Source: Gilliamella bombicola (GTDB taxonomy: Bacteria > Pseudomonadota > Gammaproteobacteria > Enterobacterales > Orbaceae). Taken from it: a stretch of DNA of 64,000 bases. Shown one piece after another: positions 1 to 12,035 of the stretch (its first letter is position 1; every line of letters begins with the position of its first letter). A model generated the notes under the pieces. That model did no database searches, was not told where the DNA came from, and saw only the letters and a program-made list of their open reading frames with translations. The position numbers and the translations under genes are program-made. The stretch lies in contig NZ_FMAQ01000001.1 of NCBI RefSeq assembly GCF_900094945.1, positions 348,153-412,152 on the forward strand, read 5' to 3'.

Positions 1-1058
1 TTTTGAAAAACTTTTTCGGCACACTCTACCATTCCTTTTATTTGAGCCGCACCGCCAGTTAAAACAATACCTGCCGCTAATTGATATTTAACATTTTGTT
101 TTTTTAGTTCTTCTTGCAATGCAAGTAACTCTTTTTGTACCAATGAAAGTAGTTCGGAATAACGAGGTTCAATGACATCGGCGAGTGTTTGTCGTTGTAA
201 TGAACGAGACGGTCTTCCCCCAACACTTGGTACATCGATGACTTCATCTTTGCCAATTAGTGAACCTACAGCACACCCATAACGAATTTTAATGTTTTCT
301 GCATCCATAGGCGGCGCACCAAACGCATAGGCAATATCACTAGTAACAACATTACCAGCATAAGGAATGACAACAGAATGGCGTAAGGCACCACCAGTAT
401 AAACCGTTACATCCATTGTACCGCCACCGATATCAATTACGCAGACACCAAGTTCTTTTTCATCATCTGTTAAAACTGCATAGCTAGAAGCCAATCCAGA
501 AAAAATCAGTTGATCCACTTTCAATCCGCAACGCTCAACAGCCTTCACTATATTTCTAGCCATATCATTATGGCAGGTAACTAAATGCACTTTGGCCTTC
601 ATTCTTACTCCAGATAGGCCAATAGGATTTTTAATACCTTCTTGTAAATCGATAGAATATTCTTGCGCAATGACGTGTAAAATACGATGCTCGTCTAAAA
701 TTCTGACTGATTTTGCAGTATGAACAACATTGTCTACATCTTCTGCAGTAACTTCTTCATCCGCTATTGGCACCATGCCTATTTCATTTTGACAGCGGAT
801 ATGTTTACCAGAAAGGCTTAAATATACTGAAGATATTTGGCAATCAGCCATAAGTTCAGCTTGATCAACTGCTCGTTGGATTGATTTAACGACGGACTCT
901 AGATCGTTCACACCACCTTTATCAACCCCTTTTGATGGACAATGTCCCACACCAATAATATTAACTATACCATCAGGAAGAACTTCACCAACAAGGGCAA
1001 GTACTTTGGATGTACCAACTTCCAGCCCAACAACCAATTTTTTTTCTGTTGCTTTCAT
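1..1058 (-). CDS. ftsA: Cell division protein FtsA (3' end cut by window edge)
   Basis: Actin-like ATPase that tethers FtsZ filaments to the inner membrane and recruits later divisome proteins. The reading frame starts at an ATG at 1058 (MKATEKKLVVGLEV) and stays open to the window edge, giving about 352 of the roughly 420 residues usual for the family. Actin-fold sequence runs throughout (GVGHCPSKGV, then the IDIGGGTMDV phosphate-binding loop). The C-terminal amphipathic membrane helix lies outside the window. It is the last dcw gene seen here, 21 bp after ftsQ, and ftsZ is expected next. Confidence 0.96.
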   Translation of the reverse strand, partial: MKATEKKLVVGLEVGTSKVLALVGEVLPDGIVNIIGVGHCPSKGVDKGGVNDLESVVKSIQRAVDQAELMADCQISSVYLSLSGKHIRCQNEIGMVPIADEEVTAEDVDNVVHTAKSVRILDEHRILHVIAQEYSIDLQEGIKNPIGLSGVRMKAKVHLVTCHNDMARNIVKAVERCGLKVDQLIFSGLASSYAVLTDDEKELGVCVIDIGGGTMDVTVYTGGALRHSVVIPYAGNVVTSDIAYAFGAPPMDAENIKIRYGCAVGSLIGKDEVIDVPSVGGRPSRSLQRQTLADVIEPRYSELLSLVQKELLALQEELKKQNVKYQLAAGIVLTGGAAQIKGMVECAEKVFQ

Positions 1059-1079
1059 ACTCCAGCCTTAATTTATTCC

Positions 1080-1913
1080 TTACTGCACCATTTTTTCTCT
1101 TTGTACTGAAATACCATTTTCGTAACGTAAATCAGCTACCATTATTCTTTCATTTTCTGGAACTCTTGATTGAATTTCTGGAAATAATTTAATAAATTGT
1201 TGATATCGCTGTTCAATATTTTCATTACCTAACAACAACTTTATTTCCTGATTTTCAAGACAAAAACCAGATACACACTGTTTTACCATCAATTGCCATG
1301 CATTACGCTCATCTGTTATAGCCGCTTTAATATGTAATGCCAACTGATTATTCGCTAATTTTTTAGAAAGATTTTCTAATTTATAATAAGTTTCTAACGC
1401 CAATTTAGCTTTACCCTCAGGACCATATAGTCTTGGCAATTGTAACTCGGTAATACGGTCAAGTGGCACGCTAAAAACATTACCATTTTCATCAAGTAAA
1501 AATAGGTCATTCCAATAAAAAACTGGTTTATATTCTTCAACATAGACAATTAACCTATCTGGCCACTGTTTACGTACACTCGTTTGCTTAACCCATGGAA
1601 ATCGCATTACTTCTTGTTGAATATCATTAACATCTTGTCCAATGTAAGTATTAGGCAATCCTAACCCTAAAATAGCTTCCCTAAGATCACCCTCAGTTGT
1701 ATAAGTGTGTTCGCCACTTAACGTTAATTGCGACAATACCATTTGTTCGGGATCATCCATCCAATTTTTAAAGCTTTTAACAACCCAAATACTAATAAGA
1801 ATAATCATAATTAAGAACAAAAAGCCTACTAATTGCTCTGTATTACGAAAGATAAGCAGCCGCCTTCTATTTTTATCTTCTCGTCTATGCGCCGCCTGTC
1901 TAACTTGTTTCAT
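1080..1913 (-). CDS. ftsQ: Cell division protein FtsQ
   Basis: Bitopic inner-membrane divisome protein that links FtsA/FtsZ to FtsB-FtsL. It has a short basic cytoplasmic tail, one membrane segment (about residues 25-45 from the chosen start), then a POTRA-type periplasmic domain followed by the FtsQ beta domain. The ATG at 1913 (MKQVRQAAHRRED) gives 277 residues, close to E. coli (276). An in-frame TTG directly after the ddlB stop (1928) would add five residues, and neither start has a good SD sequence. The ftsQ-ftsA spacing is tight, as expected for an operon. Confidence 0.93.
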   Translation of the reverse strand: MKQVRQAAHRREDKNRRRLLIFRNTEQLVGFLFLIMIILISIWVVKSFKNWMDDPEQMVLSQLTLSGEHTYTTEGDLREAILGLGLPNTYIGQDVNDIQQEVMRFPWVKQTSVRKQWPDRLIVYVEEYKPVFYWNDLFLLDENGNVFSVPLDRITELQLPRLYGPEGKAKLALETYYKLENLSKKLANNQLALHIKAAITDERNAWQLMVKQCVSGFCLENQEIKLLLGNENIEQRYQQFIKLFPEIQSRVPENERIMVADLRYENGISVQREKMVQ

Positions 1914-1928
1914 AACAATAAGGGCCAA

Positions 1929-2837
1929 TTATAGGGTTGCCAAATTTAAAATTCTGACAACAAGCTCATTAAATGACCAGCCATGTTGTTTAGCAGCCAT
2001 TGGTACCAAGCTATGATCTGTCATACCAGGAGCTGTATTGACTTCCAGTAAGAATGGTTTTTGATTAGCATTAAACATTATATCAACTCTTCCCCATCCT
2101 CGACATCCTACAGCTTTATAAGCATCTAAGGCTAAATTACGAATTTCTTGTTCTTTATCATCTGGTAAACCACTTGGACAAAAATACTGAGTCGTATCAG
2201 ATAAATATTTAGCATCATAATCATAAAATTTGCTTGTAGGTTTAATATGAATTGATGGTAAAACTTCTTCACCTACAATAGCCACTGTAAATTCAGAACC
2301 GGCTAAAAATGACTCAACCATCACAACACTGTCATATTTAAAAGCTGCATTAATGGCCTCTTCCAATTCAGATGCTTCATTGACTCTAGCCATCCCTACG
2401 CTTGAACCTTCATGACTTGGTTTAACAAACAATGGTAAACCAAGCTGCTTAACAATAGCATTTGTATCAATTGATTGCGATCTTTCTACCATAACATAAT
2501 CAGCAACAGGTAAATTAAGCGATTTCCAAACTAGTTTAGTTTTCAATTTATCCATTGTTAATGCTGATGACAAAACATCACTACCTGTATAAGGGATATT
2601 TTGATAAGTCAAAATTGCTTGCACAATACCGTCTTCCCCACCACGTCCGTGCAGAATAACAAAAGCTTTTGTATATCCTTCTTCTTTTAAATTAGTAATA
2701 GGATGATATTTAGTATCAATAAGATGCGCATCAATATCATTTGCCAATAATCCTGCATGTACAGCTTTTCCTGACTTAAGTGATACGTCTCTCTCGGCAG
2801 AAGTACCGCCATACAATACAGCTACTTTATCAACCAT
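1929..2837 (-). CDS. ddlB: D-alanine--D-alanine ligase B
   Basis: ATP-grasp ligase that makes D-Ala-D-Ala for the MurF step of peptidoglycan precursor synthesis in the cytoplasm. It has 302 residues (E. coli DdlB 306). Visible motifs are the N-terminal GGTSAERDVSLKSG loop, HGRGGEDG, the ATP-lid serines in SHEGSSVGM, and the C-terminal metal-binding EVNTAPGMT. It sits 2 bp after murC and ends immediately before ftsQ, as in the E. coli dcw cluster. Confidence 0.97.
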   Translation of the reverse strand: MVDKVAVLYGGTSAERDVSLKSGKAVHAGLLANDIDAHLIDTKYHPITNLKEEGYTKAFVILHGRGGEDGIVQAILTYQNIPYTGSDVLSSALTMDKLKTKLVWKSLNLPVADYVMVERSQSIDTNAIVKQLGLPLFVKPSHEGSSVGMARVNEASELEEAINAAFKYDSVVMVESFLAGSEFTVAIVGEEVLPSIHIKPTSKFYDYDAKYLSDTTQYFCPSGLPDDKEQEIRNLALDAYKAVGCRGWGRVDIMFNANQKPFLLEVNTAPGMTDHSLVPMAAKQHGWSFNELVVRILNLATL

Positions 2838-2839
2838 TT

Positions 2840-4288
2840 TTATAAAACCTCTTTTGAAGATAATTGAGTTTTGGCTAATTGGCGCGCTATACGACCAACA
2901 CTACCAGCTCCTTGTGTAATTAATAAATCACCGCCTTGTAATACTTCTTGCATAATTTCAGGCAATAAATCTAAATCAGAAATATAAATTGGATCAACTT
3001 TACCTCGATTACGAATTGAACGACACAAAGATCGGCTATCTGCACCTGCAATCGGTTGTTCTCCCGCTGAATAGACATCCAACATAACAAGTGCATCAAC
3101 TTGAGAAAGCACTTGTGCGAAATCATCAAATAAATCACGAGTACGTGTATATCTATGAGGTTGAAATAACATGACAAGTCTTCGCTCAGGCCAACCATTT
3201 CTTGCCGCCTGAATTGTTGCATTAACTTCACTAGGATGATGACCATAATCATCAACCATCATAATATCTGCACCATCGGCATGAGGAAAAACACCTAATA
3301 AATCAAAACGTCGACTTGTGCCAGCAAATTTAGCTAATGCATTTATAATTGACTGATCATCAATACCCTCTTCAGTTGCAGCAATAATTGCAGCTGCCGA
3401 ATTTAAAGCATTATGTTTACCTGGTGCATTTAACTCAATATTTAAATCTTGGCGATCTGGGCGGCAAACGGTGTAATAACTAACCCCTCGTTCTTGACGA
3501 TAATTTTTAATAACTACATCAGCCTCTTCACTAAACCCATAAGTAATGACTTTACGTCCAACAATCGGCAATAATTCACGATTGATGGAATCGTCATAAC
3601 ACATAATCGCTAAACCATAAAATGGAAGATTACGTAAAAATGAAATAAATGTCTGTTTGAGGTTATCAACACTACCCTGATAAGTATCCATATGGTCTGG
3701 TTCGATATTTGTTATAATAGAGACCATTGGCTGCAAATGAAGAAATGATGCATCACTTTCATCGGCTTCAGCAATAAAATAACGACTACTGCCTAATTGC
3801 GCATGAGTTCCAGCCGCTTTAACTAAGCCTCCATTGACAAAAGTTGGGTCAAGTTTTGCCTCTGCATAAATAGCTGTAACCATCGCGGTAGTAGTTGTTT
3901 TACCATGTGTACCAGCAATAGCGATTCCATAGCGAAAACGCATTAATTCGGCCAACATTTCCGCGCGTTGGATCACTGGTATGCGCGCTTCACGTGCAGC
4001 AATTACTTCAATATTATCCTGTGAAATAGCAGAAGATATAACGACCACACTTGAATTAATCACATTTTCAGCCGCATGACCAATAACAATTTTAGCACCT
4101 AACATTTCTAAATGTTGAGTCACAGCATTTTCAGCAATATCTGAACCACTAATTTCATAGCCTTCATTGGCTAGAACTTCTGCAATACCGCCCATACCTG
4201 CGCCACCAATACCCACAAAGTGGATATGTTTGACTCTTTTCATTTCAGGAATAATGGCTCTTAATTTAGCTAATTCCTTTGTATTCAC
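2840..4288 (-). CDS. murC: UDP-N-acetylmuramate--L-alanine ligase (GTG start)
   Basis: Adds L-Ala to UDP-MurNAc, the first amino-acid step of the peptidoglycan stem. It has an N-terminal UDP-binding Rossmann motif (GIGGAGMGG), the Mur ligase ATP loop GTHGKTTTT near residue 125, and the central-domain EADESD. The longest frame begins at 4306, but a GTG at 4288 is preferred. It gives [10 protein letters not shown], which aligns with the E. coli start MNTQQLAKLR, and it lies 7 nt after a strong AGGAG. That gives 482 residues (E. coli 491). A 163-bp spacer separates it from murG, unlike the rest of this compact operon. Confidence 0.97.
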   Translation of the reverse strand: MNTKELAKLRAIIPEMKRVKHIHFVGIGGAGMGGIAEVLANEGYEISGSDIAENAVTQHLEMLGAKIVIGHAAENVINSSVVVISSAISQDNIEVIAAREARIPVIQRAEMLAELMRFRYGIAIAGTHGKTTTTAMVTAIYAEAKLDPTFVNGGLVKAAGTHAQLGSSRYFIAEADESDASFLHLQPMVSIITNIEPDHMDTYQGSVDNLKQTFISFLRNLPFYGLAIMCYDDSINRELLPIVGRKVITYGFSEEADVVIKNYRQERGVSYYTVCRPDRQDLNIELNAPGKHNALNSAAAIIAATEEGIDDQSIINALAKFAGTSRRFDLLGVFPHADGADIMMVDDYGHHPSEVNATIQAARNGWPERRLVMLFQPHRYTRTRDLFDDFAQVLSQVDALVMLDVYSAGEQPIAGADSRSLCRSIRNRGKVDPIYISDLDLLPEIMQEVLQGGDLLITQGAGSVGRIARQLAKTQLSSKEVL

Positions 4289-4451
4289 TATAGAACTCCT
4301 AATCATTCTTTGTTATGTAGTGTACCCTGTCATATCAACATTGAACATTTGTATCCTAGTTATTTTTTAGTCCAAACAAATCATTGACTCAAATACCTAC
4401 ATAAACTAAAAATTTTTTACAAAATTATTACACAATAATACCAAAAACTAG

Positions 4452-5504
4452 TTATTTTATCACTGAGTTAAGGGATTCCGCTACTTTCTCAGTGGAATTT
4501 ACAATAGATAAACTTTTAGCTTTAATTGCCATTTCTAGTAACTTGTCGCGATTCAAATTTAATAATAACTTTGATAATGATTCAACATTAAAATTTGGTT
4601 GTTCTATTATATCCGCGGCACCTATATCCGCTAATGATTTTGCATTCCAAAATTGCTGACGATCTTTATGCATAAACGGAACAAAAATAGCACCAATACC
4701 AACAACTTCAATTTCACTAACAGTCAATGCTCCGCTACGACAAATCACAATATCTGCCCAATTGTATGCATCTGTAACATCAGATATAAACTCTGTCACT
4801 TTATTATTAGCCATATCACAATTTTGATAAGACTGAATTACCGAATCCAACATTCCTTTACCTGTTTGATGCCATACTACATATTCATCTGATAATTTAG
4901 TTATCACCTGGGGCACAATATCATTAATAATCTTCGCACCTTGACTTCCGCCCATGACTAATACTCTGATTGGTCCATTACGATCTTTGAACCTTTCTTC
5001 GGGTTTTACAACAGTTAAAAGATCACTACGCACAGGATTACCTACGACTTCAGCGTTAGGAAAAGCACTAGGAAATGCTTGCAAAACTTTAGTCGCAATT
5101 TTAGCTAGCCACTTGTTAGTTAAACCAGCTATACCATTTTGTTCATGTAATACAATCGGTATGCCAAGTGTTTTTGCTGCGATCCCTCCAGGACCAGAAA
5201 CATATCCGCCCATACCTAACACAACATCTGGACGATAGGCTTTCAAAATTTTTCTTGCTTGTAAAACTGCTTTTAGAATTTTATAAGGTGCTTTTAATAA
5301 TGCCATCACACCTTTTCCTCTTAGCCCTGATATTTCGATAAAGTCGATCTCTATACCATTTTCAGGAACGAGATGTGCTTCCATTCGATCAGCAGTACCT
5401 AACCATCTTACTTGCCAACCTTGCTTCATCAAATAATGCGCAACAGCAATACCGGGAAAGACATGTCCACCTGTTCCCCCTGCCATAACTAATAATTTTT
5501 TCAT
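4452..5504 (-). CDS. murG: UDP-GlcNAc--undecaprenyl-pyrophosphoryl-MurNAc-pentapeptide transferase
   Basis: Membrane-associated GT28 glycosyltransferase that converts lipid I to lipid II on the inner face of the cytoplasmic membrane. It has 350 residues. Family signatures are the N-terminal [10 protein letters not shown] loop, HEQNGIAG, and the [11 protein letters not shown] loop that opens the C-terminal donor-binding domain. Its ATG overlaps the ftsW stop by one base (TAATG arrangement), so the two are probably translationally coupled. Confidence 0.97.
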   Translation of the reverse strand: MKKLLVMAGGTGGHVFPGIAVAHYLMKQGWQVRWLGTADRMEAHLVPENGIEIDFIEISGLRGKGVMALLKAPYKILKAVLQARKILKAYRPDVVLGMGGYVSGPGGIAAKTLGIPIVLHEQNGIAGLTNKWLAKIATKVLQAFPSAFPNAEVVGNPVRSDLLTVVKPEERFKDRNGPIRVLVMGGSQGAKIINDIVPQVITKLSDEYVVWHQTGKGMLDSVIQSYQNCDMANNKVTEFISDVTDAYNWADIVICRSGALTVSEIEVVGIGAIFVPFMHKDRQQFWNAKSLADIGAADIIEQPNFNVESLSKLLLNLNRDKLLEMAIKAKSLSIVNSTEKVAESLNSVIK

Positions 5505-6655
5505 TATTTCACTAACCTTATTCTTGCTTGCGCTTGTTGTTGCCTAAATTCAAAATCTATTCTGAGTAATATTGCAACCGCAATACTCATCACAATAAGG
5601 CTTGAACCACCATAACTAATAAATGGTAATGTTAATCCTTTAGTTGGTAACATACCAGATGTAACACCAACATTAACAAATGTTTGAAAACCAAACCATA
5701 TTCCAATTTCACAGGCTAAATAACCCGAAAATAATACCCCCTCATTCAGTGCTCGATAACCAATTGCGAGAGCTTTAAATGTCAAGAAGAAAAGTAATGA
5801 CAATAAAACAACTACACCTATATATCCATACTCTTCTGAAATAATCGAAAAAATAAAATCGGTATGACATTCAGGTAAATAACCTAATTTCAGAATAGAA
5901 TTGCCCATACCTTGTCCCGTAATTCCTCCACTACCAATTGCCATTAATGAGGCAACTAATTGATAACCTGAACCAGTTGCATCTTGCCAAGGGTCAAGAA
6001 AGGTTAACAGTCGAGTTAAACGGTAAGCCTCGTATAAAATCAAACAAATCACTGCACCAACACCTGTTAGCAAAATAGCAATAAATTGCCACAATTGGGC
6101 ACCAGCAATAAATAGGATACCAATAGTTACCATAAATAAAACGATAACAGTACCTAAATCAGGTTGCTTAAGTAATAAAATAGAGAGTACGGCCATAACA
6201 ACCATTGGTTTAAAAAAACCCCAAAACCCACTTTGTACCTCTTCAGATTTACGCGATAAATAACCAGCTAAAAATAAAAATAGTGCTAATTTTGAAAGCT
6301 CTGCAGGCTGAAAATTAAATACCCCTAAAGGTATCCAACGCGATGCACCGTTAATTGAAGAACCTATACCCAATACAACAATTAACATAATAATAGCAAT
6401 GATTAGTAACACTGAACCGAACTGTTGCCAACGTTGCATCGGAATATACAACGTAATAGACATTAAAAATAACGATATTCCTAACTGAATAAGCTCTCGT
6501 TGTGTATAAAAGAATGGATTACTATCATTAAATGACATTGAAGACGATGTTACCATTATTAAGCCAAAAATCATTAAACCAAGCACAGTCCAAAGTAACT
6601 GATTGTCAAATGGGATATGTGGATTAACTTGTTTTTTTAACCAAAATAATGTCAT
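5504..6655 (-). CDS. ftsW: Peptidoglycan glycosyltransferase FtsW
   Basis: SEDS-family septal glycan polymerase that acts with FtsI (PBP3). It has 383 residues with about ten hydrophobic segments. The diagnostic C-terminal SEDS motif [11 protein letters not shown] is present, as is the PAELSKL motif in the first half. The ATG overlaps the murD stop by four bases (ATGA) and the stop overlaps the murG start by one base, which indicates coupled translation. E. coli FtsW is about 30 residues longer at its N-terminus, so this is a short-tailed version. Confidence 0.96.
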   Translation of the reverse strand: MTLFWLKKQVNPHIPFDNQLLWTVLGLMIFGLIMVTSSSMSFNDSNPFFYTQRELIQLGISLFLMSITLYIPMQRWQQFGSVLLIIAIIMLIVVLGIGSSINGASRWIPLGVFNFQPAELSKLALFLFLAGYLSRKSEEVQSGFWGFFKPMVVMAVLSILLLKQPDLGTVIVLFMVTIGILFIAGAQLWQFIAILLTGVGAVICLILYEAYRLTRLLTFLDPWQDATGSGYQLVASLMAIGSGGITGQGMGNSILKLGYLPECHTDFIFSIISEEYGYIGVVVLLSLLFFLTFKALAIGYRALNEGVLFSGYLACEIGIWFGFQTFVNVGVTSGMLPTKGLTLPFISYGGSSLIVMSIAVAILLRIDFEFRQQQAQARIRLVK

Positions 6656-7986
6656 ATTCCACTCCCTTGAGTATATTGTTCAGCAAGATATGCGAACTGT
6701 TTTCCTCGTTCAACGTAACTTTTAAACTGATCTAAACTTGCACAAGCGGGAGAAAGTAGAACCACATCATTTGATACCACTTTTTTAGCAATAATTTGCA
6801 TTGATTCAGCCATTGTCTCTGTGATTGTTGTTATATTTGGAGCTAATTTACTAAGTAAATAACGATCTCGACCAAAACAAAAAACCTCTATATTCCTATT
6901 TTTTAAGTAAGGAATTAATAACGAAAAGTCAGCAGATTTCCCATCTCCACCTAATAATAAATATAATTTTCCTTTGCAAACCACACTGTTTAGAGCGGCT
7001 TCAGTGCTACCAACATTGGTTGCTTTGGAATCATTAATCCACTTTACACCATTCTTTTCCAACACTAATTCAAACCGATGTGGTAAACCATGAAATGAAG
7101 CAATTGTTGCAATGCTTGATTGTCGTGAAATATTTAATTTATCAGCTATCGCTAAAGCTGCTAGTGCATTAAGATAGTTATGACATCCAGTTAATTTCAT
7201 CATTTTTGTTGCTAGCAAAGGTTGATCTTGTACAATCAGATGCTCATAGTGGTTATCTAAATGATAATTACCTTTATCAACACCAAATGAAACTATATCG
7301 CTTTGTTTATCTGTTGGAATGGTTAATTGGTCGTCATTGTTAATCACACAGTATGTTGCATTATGATAAATTCGGTGCTTAGCCTCAACATATTGCATTA
7401 AACCAAGAGGATAACGATCCATATGGTCTTCTGAAATATTTAAAATTGTTGCAACTGTTGCTTTTAAGCTGTAAGTCGTTTCTAGCTGAAAGCTCGATAG
7501 TTCTAAAACATATACATCGTAATCTTGGTTTAATAAAGATAATGCAGGCTGTCCTATATTACCACCAACACCAACACTAATACCTGCTGACTTAATGATT
7601 TCACCAATTAATGTAGTAACAGTAGTTTTACCATTTGCGCCAGTAATAGCAACAATTTTTTTATTAGATTTGGCATTAACTTCACGACAAAAAAGTTCAA
7701 TATCACCTATAATTTCTACGCCTTTTTCTTTAGCTTTTTGTAATTCAGGGGTTGATAATGGAATGCCTGGGCTAACGATAATTAAATCGGCATTTAGCAA
7801 CCAATCAATTTTTAAATCTCCCAAGTGATAATTAATTCGGTTATCTAATTGTTCTAATCCTTGCGGCTTTAAACGAGTATCGATTACTTTTGGGATAATA
7901 TTTTGAGCAAGGAAATAATTCACACAAGAAAGACCAGTGATACCTAATCCGACAATAACAATATTTTTACCTTGATAGCTAACCAT
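6652..7986 (-). CDS. murD: UDP-N-acetylmuramoylalanine--D-glutamate ligase
   Basis: Adds D-Glu to UDP-MurNAc-L-Ala. It has 444 residues (E. coli 438). Visible are the N-terminal UDP-binding segment [12 protein letters not shown], the ATP-binding [10 protein letters not shown], the [10 protein letters not shown] metal/substrate region, and the C-terminal GGDGKSADF and [12 protein letters not shown] motifs. The frame starts at an ATG 25 bp after mraY and overlaps the ftsW start by four bases. Confidence 0.97.
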   Translation of the reverse strand: MVSYQGKNIVIVGLGITGLSCVNYFLAQNIIPKVIDTRLKPQGLEQLDNRINYHLGDLKIDWLLNADLIIVSPGIPLSTPELQKAKEKGVEIIGDIELFCREVNAKSNKKIVAITGANGKTTVTTLIGEIIKSAGISVGVGGNIGQPALSLLNQDYDVYVLELSSFQLETTYSLKATVATILNISEDHMDRYPLGLMQYVEAKHRIYHNATYCVINNDDQLTIPTDKQSDIVSFGVDKGNYHLDNHYEHLIVQDQPLLATKMMKLTGCHNYLNALAALAIADKLNISRQSSIATIASFHGLPHRFELVLEKNGVKWINDSKATNVGSTEAALNSVVCKGKLYLLLGGDGKSADFSLLIPYLKNRNIEVFCFGRDRYLLSKLAPNITTITETMAESMQIIAKKVVSNDVVLLSPACASLDQFKSYVERGKQFAYLAEQYTQGSGI

Positions 7987-8011
7987 GATTCAATCCTGAG
8001 CTGTTTTTAAA

Positions 8012-9094
8012 TTAACGTAATTTCAAAGTTAATAAACCGATTAATACCAACATTAATGAAATAATCCAAAAACGTACAATAACACGAGGTTCTGGCCAAC
8101 CTTTTAATTCATAATGGTGATGAATCGGTGCCATTTTAAATATCCGTTTACCTCTTAATTTATATGAACCAACTTGCAAAATTACGGATAATGTTTCTAC
8201 AACAAATATGCCACCCATTATCAATAATAGGAATTCTTGTCGTAATAAAACAGCTATAATGCCAAACACCCCCCCCAATGCAAGCGATCCGACATCACCC
8301 ATAAAAACCATAGCAGGATAAGTATTAAACCATAGAAAACCTAACCCAGCACCAATAATTGCGGTACAGACAATCATCAATTCACCACCAAATTTAATAT
8401 AAGGAATATGTAAGTAAGCAGCAAAATTAACATTGCCAGTTGCCCAAGATACTAGAGCAAAACCAGCAGCAACAAAGACTGTCGGCATAATAGCTAATCC
8501 ATCCAGCCCATCGGTTAAATTAACAGCATTGCCAGCCCCCACAATGACAATATAGGTAAAAAGAATAAATAATAATCCTAACTGTGGCATAACATCTTTA
8601 AAAAAAGGCACAACTAGTACAGTTACTGAGCTATCTTTTCCATAAACATAAAGACCAAAAGCAACAATTAATGCAATGACCGATTGCCAAAAATACTTCC
8701 ATCTTGCAATAAGACCCGCTGTATTTTTACGAATAACTTTTAAATAATCATCAGCAAAACCAATAATTCCATAGCCAATCAATACAAATAATGCCAGCCA
8801 AACATAAGGGTTACGAAGATCTGCCCATAAAAATACCGAGATCGAAATTGATGCAAGAATTAATGTACCTCCCATTGTTGGTGTACCTTTTTTACTTAAA
8901 TGAGATTCAGGTCCATCATGGCGAACAACTTGGCCAATTTGTAATTTCTGCAACCAATCAATGACTTTTTGCCCCATTATTAATGAAATTAACAATGAGG
9001 TTAACAACGCTAAAATTGCTCTTACGGTTAAATAAGAAATAACATTAAAAAAACTAAAATATTTAACTAAATATTCTGATATCCACACCAACAT
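8012..9094 (-). CDS. mraY: Phospho-N-acetylmuramoyl-pentapeptide-transferase
   Basis: Integral membrane enzyme that transfers phospho-MurNAc-pentapeptide to undecaprenyl phosphate, forming lipid I. It has 360 residues, the same length as in E. coli, with about ten membrane segments. Catalytic motifs are intact: [22 protein letters not shown], and the metal-proximal histidine cluster in [14 protein letters not shown]. It starts 4 bp after murF. Confidence 0.98.
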   Translation of the reverse strand: MLVWISEYLVKYFSFFNVISYLTVRAILALLTSLLISLIMGQKVIDWLQKLQIGQVVRHDGPESHLSKKGTPTMGGTLILASISISVFLWADLRNPYVWLALFVLIGYGIIGFADDYLKVIRKNTAGLIARWKYFWQSVIALIVAFGLYVYGKDSSVTVLVVPFFKDVMPQLGLLFILFTYIVIVGAGNAVNLTDGLDGLAIMPTVFVAAGFALVSWATGNVNFAAYLHIPYIKFGGELMIVCTAIIGAGLGFLWFNTYPAMVFMGDVGSLALGGVFGIIAVLLRQEFLLLIMGGIFVVETLSVILQVGSYKLRGKRIFKMAPIHHHYELKGWPEPRVIVRFWIISLMLVLIGLLTLKLR

Positions 9095-9098
9095 AATT

Positions 9099-10475
9099 TT
9101 AATCCTGATTCATTTTGAGTTGTTCAATTTGAATTTTTTCGATAAGCTCTTCCATTTTCGCACTACGCGAACCTTTAACTAACATTGTTAAAGAGGGATG
9201 TTGATTTAAGAGCATTAACAGAAAATTTACTGCATCTTGTTTATTATTAAAATGATAACCTACACCACTATACTGACTAATATATTGACTTAATTTACCG
9301 ACACTAACGACACAATCTAGCTTTTCTTGATAAGCAAGCTCGCCGATTTGTCGATGATATTTTTCAGCCTCATTACCAAGTTCCCCCATATCACCAACGA
9401 CTAAAACTCGATACCCTGGTTGTTTTGCTAATACCTTAACTGCCGCTGACATTGACCCAACGTTGGCGTTATAAGAATCATCCCAAATTAATTGAGTTTG
9501 GTTTAATCTTATTGGATATAATCGACCTTTTACTGGTTTTAAAGTTGTTAAACCGTTTCTAATTTGATCCAAATTTGCACCAACAGAAATTGCTAAAGCG
9601 GATGCAGCGATCGCATTTGACACATTATGCAATCCAACTAGCGGTAAGAGAATTGAGCATTCACCTTTTGGCGTATGCAATGTAAAGGTCGTACTTTCAG
9701 TATGTTGAATATTACTAGCATAAAAATCTGCTGATGAATTTGCTAATGAAAAAGTCCAAACTTTTTTGTTTGTTAGCTGAGTAAACCATCTATCAGAGCA
9801 ACTATCTAAATTAATGATAGCAATGCCATTTTGAGGTAAGCCTGCAAAAATTTCACCTTTAGCCGTTGCCACGCCGTTAAGTGAACCAAAACCTTCAATA
9901 TGGGCCTCGGCAATATTATTAATTAAAGCGCTTTGCGGTTTAACTATATTAGTTGTATAGGCAATTTCGCCAATATGATTAGCACCTAGCTCTACCACTG
10001 CAAATTGGTCTTGCTCGGTTAAGCGAAATAATGTTAATGGTACACCAATATCGTTATTAAAATTACCTTGCGTGTAAAGTGTTTGCCCACAATGTTGTAA
10101 AATTGCCGCCGTCATCTCTTTAACGGAAGTCTTTCCTGATGAGCCAGTTAAAGCAACAATTTTAGCTTGGCTCTGTTCTCGAATAAAAGTGGCAATTTGT
10201 CCGAGTGATTGCCGAGTATCATCGACGACTATTTGTGGTATTGAAGCATCATCTATTTTATGATTAACAATAGCCAAAATAGCACCATCTTTTATTGCCT
10301 GTGAAACAAATTGATGCCCATCAAAATTATCACCAGTTAATGCAATAAACAGTGACTGTGGGGTAATTTTTCTGGAATCTGTACAAATAGAATCAATAAC
10401 CTTATTTTCATCTTGAATATAATAAGACTGACCATTCACAACTTCTTTTATTTTTTTAATTTTTAATGGAATCAT
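9099..10475 (-). CDS. murF: UDP-N-acetylmuramoyl-tripeptide--D-alanyl-D-alanine ligase
   Basis: Adds the D-Ala-D-Ala made by DdlB to the UDP-MurNAc-tripeptide, completing the cytoplasmic pentapeptide. It has 458 residues (E. coli 452). The ATP loop is [11 protein letters not shown], and the [23 protein letters not shown] and VVGDMGELG motifs are typical of MurF. The ATG overlaps the murE stop by four bases. Confidence 0.97.
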   Translation of the reverse strand: MIPLKIKKIKEVVNGQSYYIQDENKVIDSICTDSRKITPQSLFIALTGDNFDGHQFVSQAIKDGAILAIVNHKIDDASIPQIVVDDTRQSLGQIATFIREQSQAKIVALTGSSGKTSVKEMTAAILQHCGQTLYTQGNFNNDIGVPLTLFRLTEQDQFAVVELGANHIGEIAYTTNIVKPQSALINNIAEAHIEGFGSLNGVATAKGEIFAGLPQNGIAIINLDSCSDRWFTQLTNKKVWTFSLANSSADFYASNIQHTESTTFTLHTPKGECSILLPLVGLHNVSNAIAASALAISVGANLDQIRNGLTTLKPVKGRLYPIRLNQTQLIWDDSYNANVGSMSAAVKVLAKQPGYRVLVVGDMGELGNEAEKYHRQIGELAYQEKLDCVVSVGKLSQYISQYSGVGYHFNNKQDAVNFLLMLLNQHPSLTMLVKGSRSAKMEELIEKIQIEQLKMNQD

Positions 10476-12025
10476 GATCGATTCTCTGCTCCTAAAAGCT
10501 GTTTCACTATTTCTTGATCAGAATAATGATATTTAGTTTTACCAATTATTTGATAGTCCTCATGACCTTTACCTGCAATTAAAATCACATCATTAATTTT
10601 GGCTTGCGATAATGTTTGTGTAATAGCCTGAACTCTATCCGGGATTATTTGTATGTTGTCAGTGCTATGTAAACCTTGTTGAATATCGTGAATAATCTTG
10701 ATTTCATCTTCGGTTCGGGGGTTATCATTAGTTAGCACAATTTTGTCAGCAAATTGTTCCGCAATTTCTGCCATTAATGGTCTTTTCCCTGTATCTCTAT
10801 CACCACCACAACCGAAAATAACCCATAACGTTCCTTGGCAGTGGATCCGGCTCGCTTGTAATGCCTTTTGTAATGCATCTGGCGTATGCGCATAATCAAC
10901 AATGACTGTAGGGCTATTTTTTTCATGTAACACTTCCATCCGACCACAAATCGGCTTAAGAAAGCAAGCCATATTCACTACAGCAAAAAATGGATAATTA
11001 AGTGTTAGTAATGTGGCAATAGATATTAATAAGTTAGAAACATTAAATTCACCTAATAACCGACTATTGATAATGGCATTTCCCCAACTTGACTCCATAT
11101 GAATTTTAGCGCCTTTATCATTATATTCGATCATAGAAACACCAACATAAGGTCTATTTAAAGCTTTTAACCGACATAATGATTTCGGTTGGCATGATAC
11201 AGCTGTCACATGTGAAAGCTTTTCAATCCATCGTTTACCATATTTATCATCATAATTAATAATCGATTTTCCCGAAGTTTCAACTAACCTTTCTTTTTCA
11301 TCAGGACTAAATAATGACCATTTTGCTTTTGCATATTTACTCATGGTTTTATGATAATCAAGATGATCACGACTCAAATTGGTGAAGACTGTTGCTGCAC
11401 AATTTAAACCTTTAACTCGATTCATTACAAGTCCATGAGAAGAAACCTCCATCGCTACAACTTTTACTTGTTCTTTTACAAAATCAGATAATAAAGATTG
11501 TACATCTATTGCCGATGCGGTTGTATTTACAGCTGGTTCAAGTTGATTATAAATACCATTACCAATAGTTCCTAAAATTGCCGTTTTATCGTTGAGTAAT
11601 GTTGTGCATTGAGCAATGAGTTGTGTAACAGTTGTTTTTCCATTTGTTCCGGTTACACCAATAACGGATAATTTTTTAGAAGGAGAATGATAAAAATCAT
11701 TAGCAATCACAGACAAACGCCGTGAAAGTTGAAAAACACTAATTTGTGGGATTACAAATAAATTATCATGCTCAAGATAATCTATTTTTAAATCACTTAA
11801 TTTGCTATTTGTTTCGACTAGCACAGCGACTGCACCGGCTGAAATAGCTTGAGGGATGAATGCACGACCATCAACAGAATGCCCCTTTATAGCAACAAAA
11901 ACATCATTTTTTTTCACATTACGACTATCAATACGCAAATGATTAAGCGGAAAATCGTCCAGTTCTAAATTTTGATTCCCACCTAATAATTCAAATAATG
12001 TTTTAAACGTGCTTGTAGCCATCAT
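10472..12025 (-). CDS. murE: UDP-MurNAc-L-alanyl-D-glutamate--2,6-diaminopimelate ligase
   Basis: Adds meso-diaminopimelate, the third stem residue and cross-link point. It has 517 residues, slightly longer than E. coli (495). The ATP loop GTNGKTTVTQ and the DNPRTED motif that marks DAP rather than lysine specificity are present, along with VIVDYAHTPDALQ. Two consecutive ATG codons (12025 and 12022) follow an AGG at usable spacing, so the first residue is ambiguous. It is 10 bp downstream of ftsI. Confidence 0.97.
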   Translation of the reverse strand: MMATSTFKTLFELLGGNQNLELDDFPLNHLRIDSRNVKKNDVFVAIKGHSVDGRAFIPQAISAGAVAVLVETNSKLSDLKIDYLEHDNLFVIPQISVFQLSRRLSVIANDFYHSPSKKLSVIGVTGTNGKTTVTQLIAQCTTLLNDKTAILGTIGNGIYNQLEPAVNTTASAIDVQSLLSDFVKEQVKVVAMEVSSHGLVMNRVKGLNCAATVFTNLSRDHLDYHKTMSKYAKAKWSLFSPDEKERLVETSGKSIINYDDKYGKRWIEKLSHVTAVSCQPKSLCRLKALNRPYVGVSMIEYNDKGAKIHMESSWGNAIINSRLLGEFNVSNLLISIATLLTLNYPFFAVVNMACFLKPICGRMEVLHEKNSPTVIVDYAHTPDALQKALQASRIHCQGTLWVIFGCGGDRDTGKRPLMAEIAEQFADKIVLTNDNPRTEDEIKIIHDIQQGLHSTDNIQIIPDRVQAITQTLSQAKINDVILIAGKGHEDYQIIGKTKYHYSDQEIVKQLLGAENRS

Positions 12026-12035
12026 TTTTTACCTA

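Noticed and set aside
4653..5238. Plus-strand open frames opposite murG
   Set aside because: Antisense shadows of a confidently identified gene; the same reasoning applies to other frames opposite or offset from core genes in this window.
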